A stretch of 51,800 bases of DNA. It comes from Caballeronia calidae (lineage in GTDB: Bacteria; Pseudomonadota; Gammaproteobacteria; Burkholderiales; Burkholderiaceae). Position 1 is the first letter of the stretch. The number at the start of each line of letters is the position of its first letter. The translations under genes and the position numbers were made by a program. The DNA lies in contig NZ_FCOX02000052.1 of the NCBI RefSeq assembly GCF_900044055.2, positions 1 through 51,800 on the forward strand, written 5' to 3'. This document shows positions 41,490 through 51,004 of this stretch, piece by piece. The notes under the pieces are model-generated. The model was not told the DNA's origin, made no database searches, and was given only the letters and a program-made list of their open reading frames with translations.

Positions 41490-42266
41490 AATGCGCTACC
41501 TCCTGATTAGCTACTCCGGCTGACTCGCGTTTAACTTTTCGGTCAGCCGATCAAAGAAAGGTCGAGCAAATGCAGTGGTCGTTTGATCGAATGTGGATAT
41601 CGGCGAGCGCGCGAGATCACTCGATCTGCACCGCGTTGCGAGAATCGCAGCACGACGTTATGAGCCGGTTGAGCGTTCACGCTGTTGCAACGATACCTCA
41701 CAAAACAGATGTCGCGTTGACTTGCATCAAGACATCACATCTACGCCACCAATATCATCCTTGCCCTTCGAACTTTTTTGCCGGAAATACCGGTACGAAC
41801 AACCGGGCCACTCCGCTAGCTTCCCCTGAAAGCGAGACCGTGCGACCCCGCAGCAGCGGATCGATTTTGGGCGAGTCTAGATATCAGAAACTTCGCCGAC
41901 AAATAGCGCTGAGTCGCATAGCCGCGTATGTCGCACTGAGACTTTCGGACTGGGGGTGACTTCAAGTGCGGGGTCATCGCCTATGGTCCTGTCTCGCGTT
42001 GCGGTGATCCGAGCAAGAATATGTTCCGCGACTCGGAGCACAAGCGGTACGCGGGAGCATAAATCGTCCACGTAGCTTCTTTTTTGCTTCTAATTTTTAC
42101 CTTCGATAGGAAAACCCTTCCTCGCGTTTTCGCTCAAGTTCGCAGTGGTTGCTTACTCTCCGTATAACCAAGTGCGTTCTAGAATCGCGCAAAAACGACT
42201 TGAAAGCGCGGCAAGACGATCTACAACGAATGTAACCGAACTGTCATTCTGTCATTCCAATCGTCC
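41490..42266. other. Intergenic region with a possible FNR/ANR site
   Basis: About 780 bases between the divergent DUF4148 and SulP genes. Apart from the FNR-like box at 41717-41730 nothing is recognised. The base composition is lower in GC than the flanks. Confidence 0.4.
41717..41730 (+). promoter_or_regulatory. FNR/ANR-like box
   Basis: TTGACTTGCATCAA matches the consensus TTGAT-N4-ATCAA at nine of ten fixed positions. It lies about 230 bases before the DUF4148 start and 540 before SulP, far for direct control. Confidence 0.4.
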
Positions 42267-44030
42267 ATGTCGTCGGACCATTCCCTTCAGCCTCAACCAC
42301 GCGCCGGTGGACTCGTGCGCGGATGGGTGCGTCATCTTCCCGGCGTCGCGATGCTCAGGGATTATCAGGCGGCGTGGCTCAAGAACGACATCGTCGCCGG
42401 GCTGGTGCTGACGACGATGCTCGTGCCGGTCGGCGTCGCCTACGCGGAGGCGTCCGGCGTTCCCGGCGTGTGCGGCCTGTATGCGACGATCGTTCCGCTC
42501 ATTGCGTACGCGATCTTCGGGCCTAGCCGGATCCTTGTGCTCGGACCGGACTCAGCGCTTGCGGCACCGGTGCTCGCGGTCATCACGCTGACAGCCGCGG
42601 GCGACCCCTCGCGCGCAATCGCCGTTGCGAGCATGATGGCGATCGTCTCGGGCATCGTCTGCGTCGTGTTCGGTGCGCTCAAACTGGGCTTCGTCACGGA
42701 GTTGCTATCCAAGCCCATTCGCTATGGCTACATGAACGGTATCGCGCTGACGGTGCTGATCAGTCAGTTGCCCAAGCTCTTCGCGATTTCGTTCGACGAC
42801 CAGGGACCGCTGCGCGACCTGCTGACGCTCGGCAAGGCCATCGCCGCGGGACAATCGAATTGGTATAGCTTCGCCGTCGGTGCGGGAAGTCTCGTGCTGA
42901 TTCTGCTCCTCAAGCGATTCGAGAAGGTGCCGAGTATCCTGATCGCAGTCGTGCTCGCCACGCTGTGCGTCAATGTGTTTCATCTCGACAGGGCGGGCGT
43001 GAAAGTGCTCGGCACGATTCCCCAGGGACTGCCCGCGTTCGCGCTTCCTTTGCCGAGCGGCGTGGACTTCGTGCGGATCGTGCTCGGCGGCTGTGCGGTC
43101 GCGCTCATCGCGTTTGCGGACACGAGCGTGCTGTCGCGCACCTTCGCCGCGCGCGCCAACACCCGCGTCGATCCAAATCAGGAAATGATCGGACTGGGCA
43201 TCGCCAATCTCGCAGCGGGGTTTTTCCAGGGCTTCCCGATCAGCAGCAGCTCGTCGCGCACGCCCGTCGCCGAGGCCGCGGGATCCAAAACGCAGGTGAC
43301 GGGCATCGTCGGCGCGCTTGCGGTTGCGGCCGTGCTGCTCGCCGGGCCCAACCTGCTGCGGCATCTGCCGAACAGCGCCCTCGCGGCCGTCGTGATCGCC
43401 GCGGCCATCGGCCTCTTCGAATTCAGCGACCTGAAGCGCATCTATCGCATTCAGCAATGGGAGTTCTGGCTGTCGATGTGCTGCTTCGTGGGCGTCGCGG
43501 TGTTCGGCGCGATACCCGGCATCTGCATCGCCGTGGTGATCGCGGTCATTGAATTTCTATGGGACGGCTGGCGTCCGCACTTCGCCGTGCTCGGCCGCGT
43601 GGACGGCCTGCGCGGCTACCACGACATGAAGCGATACCCGAACGCGGCACAGGTTCCCGGGCTGCTGCTGTTTCGCTGGGACGCGCCGCTGTTCTTCGCG
43701 AACGCGGAGCTCTTTCAGCAGCGCGTGGTCGAAGCCGTTGACGTTGTGGCCGCGCCGGTGAAGCGCGTCGTCGTGGCGGCAGAGCCGGTAACGAGTGTCG
43801 ACGTGACCTCCGCAGACATGCTGCGCGAACTGTATCGCGCGTTGCGGCAGCGTGGCATCGAACTGCACTTCGCGGAGATGAAAGACCCCGTGCGCGACAA
43901 ACTGCGGCGCTTCGAGCTGACGTCGATCTTCTCCGATGCGTGCTTTCATCCGACCTTGGGCAGTGCGGTCGACGCCTATCTCGATGCTCCCAGCGAGGCC
44001 ATACGACCCGATCAAGAGAAGAAGACTTGA
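42267..44030 (+). CDS. SulP-family anion transporter with STAS domain
   Basis: A protein of 587 residues. The SulP opening AAWLKNDIVAGLVLTTMLVP then VGVAYAEASGVPGVCGLYAT, the signature LGPDSALAAPVLAVITL and about 11 further membrane segments, including AAGFFQGFPISSSSSRTPV, cover residues 30-440. The last 140 residues are a STAS domain (VPGLLLFRWDAPLFFANAEL, PVTSVDVTSADMLRELYRAL). The family moves sulfate, bicarbonate or other anions. The start has no clear ribosome binding site; ATG 42267 is taken because the family motif begins soon after. It is followed by a 600-base gap. Confidence 0.9.
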   Translation: MSSDHSLQPQPRAGGLVRGWVRHLPGVAMLRDYQAAWLKNDIVAGLVLTTMLVPVGVAYAEASGVPGVCGLYATIVPLIAYAIFGPSRILVLGPDSALAAPVLAVITLTAAGDPSRAIAVASMMAIVSGIVCVVFGALKLGFVTELLSKPIRYGYMNGIALTVLISQLPKLFAISFDDQGPLRDLLTLGKAIAAGQSNWYSFAVGAGSLVLILLLKRFEKVPSILIAVVLATLCVNVFHLDRAGVKVLGTIPQGLPAFALPLPSGVDFVRIVLGGCAVALIAFADTSVLSRTFAARANTRVDPNQEMIGLGIANLAAGFFQGFPISSSSSRTPVAEAAGSKTQVTGIVGALAVAAVLLAGPNLLRHLPNSALAAVVIAAAIGLFEFSDLKRIYRIQQWEFWLSMCCFVGVAVFGAIPGICIAVVIAVIEFLWDGWRPHFAVLGRVDGLRGYHDMKRYPNAAQVPGLLLFRWDAPLFFANAELFQQRVVEAVDVVAAPVKRVVVAAEPVTSVDVTSADMLRELYRALRQRGIELHFAEMKDPVRDKLRRFELTSIFSDACFHPTLGSAVDAYLDAPSEAIRPDQEKKT

Positions 44031-44633
44031 GCGTTGGCGAAGCCTGTCCTGAGCAGCAAGCCCGCGGCCGCTTGCACACAATTCTCATCGGCGACGCGAT
44101 CAACGGGACAACCGCCACGCCTGGAAACTGAGAGGTAAGTCGTTCGAACTCGCGGGCGACAGCTCCGATGCTCAAGCTAGATGCGGCTCGGTGTCGTCGT
44201 TCGATTCGACAGCGACGCGCAGGACTTTAGGCTATGGAGCGTCGGACGCCATGTGCGTCGCATTGACTGTGCTTACTCACATGGCGATCCGGGATTTGTT
44301 GAAACAGACTATTGCGCCCACCGCGTTTTGGAGGTATCGATGAGACGAACCAGCCCTCGCATTGACCGCCGCGATCCGTGTTTTCGTCTGCGTCGGCGGG
44401 CTCATACCGTAGGAGTCTTGATGTCTGTGTGCCGAATGAGGTGAGGCCCGATTTCCGCCACAGCACGCTGGCGCTCGCGATTCGCATCGTGACCTTCGTC
44501 ACTGTCTTCGGTCCGCTCGCGTAGCGCAGGTCGGGAAAGCACAACAGACCGGAATGAACCGCTGGATTGAATACTATGCTAAAGGCGCCAGCAAATGCTG
44601 CAGGATTGGACGTGGCAAGCGGAGGACTTTGGG
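44031..44633. other. No gene recognised
   Basis: About 600 bases after the SulP gene with only short overlapping frames. No clear terminator was seen. Confidence 0.4.
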
Positions 44634-44891
44634 ATGGGTGATCTTTGGCTAGGTAATGTCGAAGAGAAAACGACCGACGACGAGATCCGGGCGTTTCTCT
44701 GCAACTACGGCTTCCCTTCGTTCGATTCGATCCAGCGTGTGCCTGGCACGGGCGAGCATCCGGCCGCGGTCGTGAGCTTTGATTCAGTCGAGCCGCACGT
44801 GCTGCGCAGGTTTCAGCCGCGCATCCACAACATGTTCTGGAAGAATCACAGGCTCGTGGTGCAGGTCATGCCCGAACGCAACGAAACCTGA
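44634..44891 (+). CDS. Small RRM-like RNA-binding protein
   Basis: Eighty-five residues from ATG 44634, which has GGAGG eight bases upstream; an ATG 39 bases earlier is also in frame. MGDLWLGNVEEKTTDDEIRA, FLCNYGFPSFDSIQRVPG and AAVVSFDSVEPHVLRRF fit an RNA recognition motif: LWLGNV is the RNP2-like strand, but the RNP1 strand (PAAVVSFD) lacks the usual aromatic pair. Small RRM proteins of this kind occur in Burkholderia stress loci. It lies 97 bases before ppk2. Confidence 0.65.
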   Translation: MGDLWLGNVEEKTTDDEIRAFLCNYGFPSFDSIQRVPGTGEHPAAVVSFDSVEPHVLRRFQPRIHNMFWKNHRLVVQVMPERNET

Positions 44892-44988
44892 GCAGGCCTG
44901 ATGTTCTTGGGAATGCGTGCTGCGTGCGTCGTGGTGGTGGCGGCCTTGGCATGGCCCAGCCCGCGTGCTGAACCAAGGGGAGTTAGCA

Positions 44989-45822
44989 ATGAAGGAAGAA
45001 AAAACTGGCAACGACTCGAGAAGCCACCACGAAGGCGCGAGCGCGCTTGAGCGCCTGAGCGGGAAGCGGTACGAGCAGGAGCTTGAGCGCCTGCATATCG
45101 AGCTGGTGAAAGTCCAGGAATGGGCCGTTCATACCGGCGCGAAGGTCTGCGTGGTGTTCGAAGGACGCGACGGTGCCGGCAAGGGCGGCACGATCAAGGC
45201 GATCACCGAGCGTGTCAGCCCGCGCGTCTTCCGGGTGGTCGCACTTCCCGCGCCCACCGAGCGGGAGAAGACGCAGATGTACGTCCAGCGCTATCTGCCG
45301 CATCTCCCCGCAGCGGGGGAAATCACGCTCTTCGACCGGAGTTGGTACAACCGCGCGGGCGTCGAGCGCGTGATGGGCTTCTGCACGAAGGAGCAGACGC
45401 TGGCCTTCCTGAAGGCCGTGCCGCTCGTCGAGCGCGCGATCATCCAATCGGGCATCATCCTGCTCAAGTACTGGCTCGAAGTGGGGCAGGAGGAGCAGAC
45501 GCGCCGTCTCGAGGATCGTATCCACGACGAGCGCAAAATCTGGAAGCTCTCGCCGATGGACCTGCGCTCCTACAGCCGCTGGTACGACTATTCGCGCGCG
45601 CGAGACGACATGCTCGAAGCGACCGACACAGATGAGGCGCCGTGGTACGTGGTGCGCTCAGACGACAAGCGGCGCGCGCGTCTGAACTTGATCAGCCACC
45701 TGCTCGCGAGCATTCCGTACGAGCCCGTGCGGCGAGAGAAAGTGAAGCTGCCGAAGCGGCAGAAGCCGGAAGGCTATCGCGAGAGCGACCGTCCGCTCAG
45801 ATACGTCTCCGAGCGTTTCTGA
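44989..45822 (+). CDS. ppk2: Polyphosphate kinase 2 (PPK2)
   Basis: A protein of 277 residues. Walker A VCVVFEGRDGAGKGGTIKAI, Walker B-like GEITLFDRSWYNRAGVERV, and the lid region KYWLEVGQEEQTRRLEDRIH with WKLSPMDLRSYSRWYDY then APWYVVRSDDKRRARLN. This is the one-domain PPK2 form, which moves phosphate between polyphosphate and nucleotides. AGGGGAG lies eight bases before the ATG. It helps nucleotide supply under stress. The preceding RRM-like gene may be in the same operon. Confidence 0.93.
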   Translation: MKEEKTGNDSRSHHEGASALERLSGKRYEQELERLHIELVKVQEWAVHTGAKVCVVFEGRDGAGKGGTIKAITERVSPRVFRVVALPAPTEREKTQMYVQRYLPHLPAAGEITLFDRSWYNRAGVERVMGFCTKEQTLAFLKAVPLVERAIIQSGIILLKYWLEVGQEEQTRRLEDRIHDERKIWKLSPMDLRSYSRWYDYSRARDDMLEATDTDEAPWYVVRSDDKRRARLNLISHLLASIPYEPVRREKVKLPKRQKPEGYRESDRPLRYVSERF

Positions 45823-45877
45823 AAGCTGCGCCGGGACCGACGTGACGCACCGATCATCCAGCTGTCTCGCCCGCGCG

Positions 45878-46321
45878 TCAACGGTCGATGCTGACCGACC
45901 ATGTGAGAGTCGGAGTTGGTGAAACGACCCCGCAGAATGCTCTCAAGCGGAATGACTCAGACAACACGGCCACGTAGATCGCCGTGACCCCGAGCGGGCG
46001 CATCGTGATCGACAATCCGTAGCGCGGGAACCGGCCGAAGTTGGTCGGCGCGCCTTCCTGAGAGCATATCCCCACCGCCACGAAAAGGATCGCGCTGTAA
46101 GTTATGCCGAAGAAGGCGGTGGGACAGCGCCGCCCTTGGCACGAACTCCGTCGCGACGAGATACCCTTGACCATCACACGGGACCCGACCGCGACCGGCA
46201 TAATAGCGAGTATTGACAAAAGCAGACTGATGCCGAAGATCATCGCGAACGCAACGGGTGTGAGTTGTGTACCGAATACCGCATACAGCTTGAGAGACAT
46301 GAGCGTGCGTGCCTGAGCCAT
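45878..46321 (-). CDS. Possible membrane protein or gene fragment
   Basis: A frame of 147 codons with hydrophobic runs LTPVAFAMIFGISLLLSILA then IMPVAVGSRVMV, and FFGITYSAILFVAVGICS. The segments in between (GISSRRSSCQGRRCPTA) look non-coding. No family recognised. It may be a decayed membrane protein. The start MAQARTLMSLKLYAV has no clear ribosome binding site. Confidence 0.25.
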   Translation of the reverse strand: MAQARTLMSLKLYAVFGTQLTPVAFAMIFGISLLLSILAIMPVAVGSRVMVKGISSRRSSCQGRRCPTAFFGITYSAILFVAVGICSQEGAPTNFGRFPRYGLSITMRPLGVTAIYVAVLSESFRLRAFCGVVSPTPTLTWSVSIDR

Positions 46322-46569
46322 ATCCGGGGTGGGCGGGCCGGCCGAGGTGATGACGTGTCCGAGTCAGAGCAATCCTCTCAATCCGCTCGTTCGAGTGTTT
46401 CTGCGCTTGATGAGCCGTGTCTCCCACGTTCCTGGACAATCGGCTCTTGCGTCCCGGCCGACGTGGTCTGCGCATGGCTGTTGGGACGGTTGTCGTGCCT
46501 CTCGATCAGTTTCACGCTGGACTGACGATGCCAGTGATCGCGCCGGTGTTCGCTGTCTTTCTGCTCGCG

Positions 46570-46731
46570 ACGCGTGTCTCGAAGAACAGGCGCACCGCAG
46601 CCAACAAGACGATATCAGTGGTCTTTACCGACGAAGGATTACGCGAGTCTGAACGCCTTTTCAGGAAACATTTCACCGTCCCAGACAAGACCGATAAAGA
46701 ATGTAATGAACTTCTAACTCGTCACAACTAG
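46570..46731 (+). pseudogene. Fragment of a DUF6429-like gene
   Basis: The segment KTISVVFTDEGLRESERLFR then KHFTVPDK resembles the C-terminal end of DUF6429 proteins, which continue from a DP..KAKSVVLT motif. The N-terminal half is not found upstream in any frame, so this is a remnant. It converges with the small secreted peptide gene. Confidence 0.4.
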
Positions 46732-46901
46732 GAGTGCGGAGCATTAATCCCCGGCAACTCTGGACGGGGCTGCGGCTCGGTGTTGCCCTCACCTGAACCA
46801 GGAGCATGGGTAGGCACAGTCACTGCCGACGAGGTCGGCGCTTCTGTAGTGCTGGCAAGAAATCCAGCCGATATAAGGAAGACTGCGGCTGATACCCCCA
46901 T
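46728..46901 (-). CDS. Small secreted peptide (57 residues)
   Basis: The ATG at 46901, with GAGG about ten bases upstream, opens 57 codons: MGVSAAVFLISAGFLASTTE then APTSSAVTVPTHAPGSGEGN and TEPQPRPELPGINAPHS. The first 18 residues look like a short signal peptide and the rest is Pro/Thr/Ser rich and hydrophilic. Small exported peptides of this form are common and unnamed in Burkholderia. It overlaps the end of the DUF6429-like fragment by four bases on the other strand. Confidence 0.45.
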   Translation of the reverse strand: MGVSAAVFLISAGFLASTTEAPTSSAVTVPTHAPGSGEGNTEPQPRPELPGINAPHS

Positions 46902-47237
46902 GGATCTTGCCTCACCTATTAGTGTGGTGCCGTTACGTTTTAACTGAACTTGGCACGTTGACGCTTAAATGACGTATGTCAGATCGCAACGTTTGATAAA
47001 ACGCCTGGAGACAGAAACCCAATGCGCGTGCGATCCGGTCGTCAGATTGAAGAGCGAGAGTTCTGAGATCCTCCGAATCGATTGCAGTGACTACACGAGG
47101 CTTCGGCGTTCGGGAAAGCTGACGATAATTCCTTGCATGGCGAAGGCGCTCTTACGTCAGATACACTGTACGAGACGTCTCTGGGGACCTTCGATTCCCG
47201 TAACCAAACTCGTCCAGATAAAGCTTCAGGCGGTCGA
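46902..47237. other. No gene recognised
   Basis: About 340 bases between the peptide gene and the end of the VIT-like gene; nothing supported. Confidence 0.4.
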
Positions 47238-47918
47238 CTACCCGCCCAGCGCGATGATTGCTATCGTCAGAAAAACGCCAAGCGCGATCATCGCAAAGCC
47301 TGCTTTAATTCCCCCCGCTCCGGTGTATCGGCCCAGCGCAAATCCCGCCGTGAAAAGCATCGCGAGTGTGAGGATGCGCGAGGCGATGAGCGCTGTCGTA
47401 AGATCATTGAGGACGAGAAACGGCACCGCGACCGGGAATGTTCCCAGGACAACGAGCAGGAAGACGCCGAGTGCGCCGACGAAGTCGTCCCGCACAAAAT
47501 TCGCTCGAACGGGTAGCGTCGGTACGGCGGCCAGGCGCGCACGAATCCGCTCGAGATCAGCGTCTTCAACGAACGGTTCCAGCGCCTGGGGCAATGCGTC
47601 ACGCAGCGCACGGACGGCGGCCGCCTGATCTCCTTCACGCCGCACGGTCAGTGCGAGGTTCAGGCGCTGACCTCGATCGGCGAGCGTGCGTACGAGATAC
47701 ATCACAGCGTCGGCCAGGCCCCATGCGAGATTACACCCAAGCGCGGCGAGGAACATCTTGTATCCAGCGTCTTCACCGGCAGTGACTGCCTTTACGGCGC
47801 CGACGAACGTCAAGGCCATGAACAAACCAAAACATAGTTCACAGACGCGGTCGACGGTATTAAGAATCGGCTCGCGCTGTTCGTGTTCAGCGTGTCCGAC
47901 CGATGTGATCGTGCTCAT
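47238..47918 (-). CDS. VIT-family-like membrane protein
   Basis: A protein of 226 residues: ILNTVDRVCELCFGLFMALT, KMFLAALGCNLAWGLADAVM, then a soluble middle (ALPQALEPFVEDADLERIRA) and three C-terminal helices (VGALGVFLLVVLGTFPVAVP, ASRILTLAMLFTAGFALGRY, GFAMIALGVFLTIAIIAL). The layout of two N-terminal helices, a cytosolic helical domain and three helices matches VIT1/CCC1-type ion transporters, which move iron or manganese. The charged cluster typical of ferritin-like VIT members is not clear. The start MSTITSVGHAEHEQ follows an AT-rich region with an FNR-like box 160 bases upstream. Confidence 0.8.
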   Translation of the reverse strand: MSTITSVGHAEHEQREPILNTVDRVCELCFGLFMALTFVGAVKAVTAGEDAGYKMFLAALGCNLAWGLADAVMYLVRTLADRGQRLNLALTVRREGDQAAAVRALRDALPQALEPFVEDADLERIRARLAAVPTLPVRANFVRDDFVGALGVFLLVVLGTFPVAVPFLVLNDLTTALIASRILTLAMLFTAGFALGRYTGAGGIKAGFAMIALGVFLTIAIIALGG

Positions 47919-48076
47919 ATGAAATCGACTCAGGATAGTCGCCAGGTTGCCCTAGGTGCCGACGCAGACATCTCGCGCAAACAATATTCGAAGGAGACAC
48001 AGGGCGGTTTCTCTAATTTCACGCCGGCCTGCGACACTGCGACTTCCTTAGTTTTCGCTTTTCCCACGCCGATGCA

Positions 48077-48090
48077 ATGATCTAGATCAA
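48077..48090 (-). promoter_or_regulatory. FNR/ANR-like box upstream of the VIT-like gene
   Basis: ATGATCTAGATCAA contains the 12-base palindrome TGATCTAGATCA and fits TTGAT-N4-ATCAA at nine of ten positions. It lies 160 bases upstream of the VIT-like start. Confidence 0.45.
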
Positions 48091-48379
48091 CTTCGCAGTC
48101 CGGGCGGTTTTTGGTCCCGGATTAACTGGAGCTTCTGCTTACTGGTCTTGTCGCAATTGACGCCCCGCGCGCGCTAAACTTCGTTCCGCGTTTGCCCTGT
48201 TGCCGCAATCGGGCACAAAGTGACCACCCGTCGAGGCCAATTTCCGCCGCGGCGACCGTCACGGTGTTCGCATCCGCACCGCCATTGGGCGCGGCGCCGC
48301 GGGGGCGGCCAAGGGCCCTGACACACCGTTCCGCACGGTTGCCCGGCGACCCTGTTGTTGGAGACTCACGCAACCCGCG
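48091..48379. other. No gene recognised
   Basis: About 290 bases; a GC-rich frame of 83 codons on the minus strand has no ribosome binding site or motif. Confidence 0.35.
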
Positions 48380-48649
48380 CTAGTACTTGATGTCGCGCTT
48401 TTCCTGGCGGCCTTGCTGCTTCGTGTCGCGTTTGTCTTGCCGGCACTGGGAGTTGCTTTTCTGGTTTGCAGCTCGGCAGTCGACCTTGCCCGCGCGCGCT
48501 TCCTGTTTGGCTGCCTGGTTTGCGTTCCTTCCTTGTTGGCGCTGTTGAGACTGATTGGTGGCCAGGGCAGCGCTCGATAGCGCCAGGAGTCCCGCTGTGA
48601 CCAGCATTGCGCCCGTCCACCTCCAAAGTCCGTCTTTTGATTCGAGCAT
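48380..48649 (-). CDS. Small exported basic Gln/Arg-rich protein
   Basis: Eighty-nine residues. A hydrophobic leader RWTGAMLVTAGLLALSSAAL ends at an ALA-TN cut site; the mature part is rich in Gln, Lys, Arg and Asn (QSQQRQQGRNANQAAKQEAR, KRDTKQQGRQEKRDIKY) with two cysteines, CRAANQKSNSQC. AAGGAG lies seven bases before ATG 48649. Similar YaaH/DUF1090-free small periplasmic proteins occur in Burkholderia; I cannot name a family. A role in stress or nucleic-acid binding is only a guess. Confidence 0.6.
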   Translation of the reverse strand: MLESKDGLWRWTGAMLVTAGLLALSSAALATNQSQQRQQGRNANQAAKQEARAGKVDCRAANQKSNSQCRQDKRDTKQQGRQEKRDIKY

Positions 48650-49604
48650 TTTCACGCTCCTTCGTGCTTGGTTGAAAACGGCGGTCAGCTGTCGTTGAAG
48701 CGCCCCATGTATAGGGCCAACTCCTGGGCTGACGAGAATGCTGGATCGAGGGCCATTAGTACTACAGCAATGGTGACATTCCATCGCAATACCTTTGGCC
48801 TTGTGCTACAACTCATAAGCTGGGAATGGCGCCCGCTCGTCACAAAGTAACACAACATCATGCCGTGCGGCGCTGATACATTTTGCAGCCTGAAGTCACG
48901 AAACAAATCTTGGCCAGCTCGCGATCTCGAGTTTCGATTGAATGAGCGCTGCCGCGCAATTCCGGCCGCTAACTTACCGTCACCGAGCGAAACTGCGCAA
49001 TAGAAAACGTCTTCGAGAGCCGTTTGCGACCGATGTTGGCCAGTGCATTGGCTCGCTCCGTGCTCGAGAGCTCAAACAAGACGTGACCCATGTGGCTGAT
49101 CCGAACGGGCAAGGCCGACGACGCGTCGGCGAAGGCCGCGAGCGAGTGACCGTTGCACCTCATCAACAGACGCTCGGTGTACCGAGAGTCGAGCGGCCGA
49201 GATGGGTCGCATGCGTTCGCCGGCGGCCCGGTCCCGGCCAACAACGGCCAATCACAGGCGCCAGACGAATGACGGTTATCGAACTCACCACAGTCGTCGG
49301 GCCAGAGGCGAGTCGAGTACACCTAGCGCGGCGCGTCATCCAGAATCCTGACGACTCAGCCGTGCCGATGTCAGAACCCGTCTTTTACTGGCAACCAAGG
49401 GGCTTCTTGACCGTCAGTCTGTTGGCCACGGCCGTCACGCCGGGGAGAACTCTCCCTAACAATAGCAAGAAAGAAGGTTGACGTCCGACGCCCGTTTTTA
49501 ACTTGGGACTGTCTAGCCGTCGGCCAAACCGACAGGATCGTCGATTTGTCGAGCCTAGGCCGCCGAGCGTTGACGCGAGGGAAGTGCGGTTTCTGTCGGG
49601 AAGG
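48650..49604. other. Gene-poor stretch with weak frames only
   Basis: About 950 bases. Frames of 117 codons (minus) and 179 codons (plus) overlap here. The minus frame ends in HMGHVLFELSSTERANALAN and could be a gene fragment, but neither has a good start. No gene is called. Confidence 0.35.
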
Positions 49605-50209
49605 TCACATCGCCGAGGCGGGACGCGAGGGCTGGACGTCGGCGTGCAGCCAGTTGCGAAGCGGTGGCTCGATCCACGGCAGTGCAACAAGGAAAAGCAA
49701 AGCGACCGTGAGGTTGAAGATCGACGGTGAGGTTGAAGATCAAATGCGCCCGGGCGACCGCCATGCCGGGGTTGGCGGCCAGTTCCACAGCGACACGCGA
49801 GAATGGTCGCAGGAACGGGTAGTAGACGATCATCCCCGCGGCGTTGAAGAGAAAATTCGCGATCGCTGTTGCCCGGGCGACCGGTTTCATGCCGAGTCCC
49901 GCAATGAGCGCGGTCGACGTCGAACCGACATTCGAGCCGATGACGATCGGGATTGCTGCCTCCGGAGGTAGCACACCCTGCTGAACAAGGAGAATTGCTA
50001 CTCCCGTGGTGACGCTGCTTGACTGGACGAGCGCGGTGAAGACGAGCCCGGCGAGCACGCCCGCCCATGGAGCCGCGGCGAGGGCCAGCCATTGCTTGTC
50101 TCGCGCGACAAACCCTGCATGGGGCAAGGTTGGCAAATCGTCGTTGTGGCGTGACTCGGACGGGTCACGCCGCAGGGTCTTCGTTTGCTGCCGCCAAAGC
50201 CCTGAGTAA
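49605..50209 (-). pseudogene. Na/Pi cotransporter fragment, truncated and frameshifted
   Basis: The coding part reads WLALAAAPWAGVLAGLVFTA, then LVQSSSVTTGVAILLVQQGV, IPIVIGSNVGSTSTALIAGL and ANFLFNAAGMIVYYPFL: the PNaS family core repeat with the QSSS motif. The N-terminal half of the usual 500-plus residue protein is missing, the frame opening right after the YSC84 stop. Near 49715-49752 an imperfect 19-bp tandem duplication shifts the frame; without it reading continues HLIFNLTVALLFLVALPW and ends at 49605. The gene is dead. Confidence 0.8.
49715..49752 (-). repeat. Imperfect 19-bp tandem duplication in the Na/Pi gene
   Basis: On the minus strand CTTCAACCTCACCGTCGAT is followed by CTTCAACCTCACGGTCGCT, 17 of 19 bases alike. 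Its length is not a multiple of three and it breaks the reading frame. Confidence 0.75.
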
Positions 50210-50214
50210 CTAGG

Positions 50215-50805
50215 TCACTCATTCAGACGCGACACTTTCGTTCCCTGGAGCGACGCATCAGCCATCAGGCCCGCGTTGGTCAGCACGATCGCCTGGACCG
50301 GTTTGGTCGCGGTGGTCGTATCGATCTTGCCGTTTGCGCCGATCCTGACAAGGGCCACTGACGCGTCCGCACCTGCGGACCAGCCGTCGGAGTTGCGGAA
50401 TTTGTCGAGTGCGTCCCGAGTCATGAACAGGAAGATTAGCGCCTTCGATTGTGCGCCTGCGGTAAGGCCGAACGAGCCGGAAGTGGTGCTGTAATAGCCA
50501 ACCGTGCTGCCGCCTACGCGCAGGGAGCCTTTGCCGTATTGCGCGCCGACGATAAAGCCGGCCTGTATCACGGACGGGAATACGAGCACGCCGCTGGCCT
50601 TCGCGACCAACTCACGTGAGCCGCCGACCGTGGAATAAAGACGCTGGAGTGTACTGTCGACGTCGGCGTCAATAGAGCGGCGCAGATCAGCAGCGCCTGC
50701 AGCTTGCTCGGTTCCAGCGTTTCGGTTAGCTGTGCAGCCGGCAAGCGCGAGGCCCCCCAGTGCCAGAACGGTGGCTGACTTCAGCATGAAGTTCCGTCTT
50801 TGCAT
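50215..50805 (-). CDS. YSC84-domain lipoprotein
   Basis: A protein of 196 residues. The leader MQRRNFMLKSATVLALGGLA ends at the lipobox LALAGC, so it is a lipoprotein. The mature part has LYSTVGGSRELVAKASGVLV, FPSVIQAGFIVGAQYGKGSL, GYYSTTSGSFGLTAGAQSKA and VALVRIGANGKIDTTTATKP, all Ysc84/DUF500 hallmarks. The bacterial family sits in the envelope and has been tied to lipid binding; the exact role is unknown. GGAG lies seven bases before ATG 50805 (ATG 50808 is adjacent). Confidence 0.9.
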   Translation of the reverse strand: MQRRNFMLKSATVLALGGLALAGCTANRNAGTEQAAGAADLRRSIDADVDSTLQRLYSTVGGSRELVAKASGVLVFPSVIQAGFIVGAQYGKGSLRVGGSTVGYYSTTSGSFGLTAGAQSKALIFLFMTRDALDKFRNSDGWSAGADASVALVRIGANGKIDTTTATKPVQAIVLTNAGLMADASLQGTKVSRLNE

Positions 50806-51004
50806 CATGGTTCTCCATCGTGGAATTTTCCAGTAATCCCATAGAGCGGGAGGGTGAGGCACGCCAAGTTATAGCACAGGCAATGTGAAACGGGAGGCTC
50901 GATTTGCTAAGTTGCAGCTTGCGCACAAGAGGGCGGATTTCCGCATTTGCGGCCTGCAAACCTTTCGATCGCGCCATGGCCGCTGAGCGCTGCCGACGGT
51001 AGTT

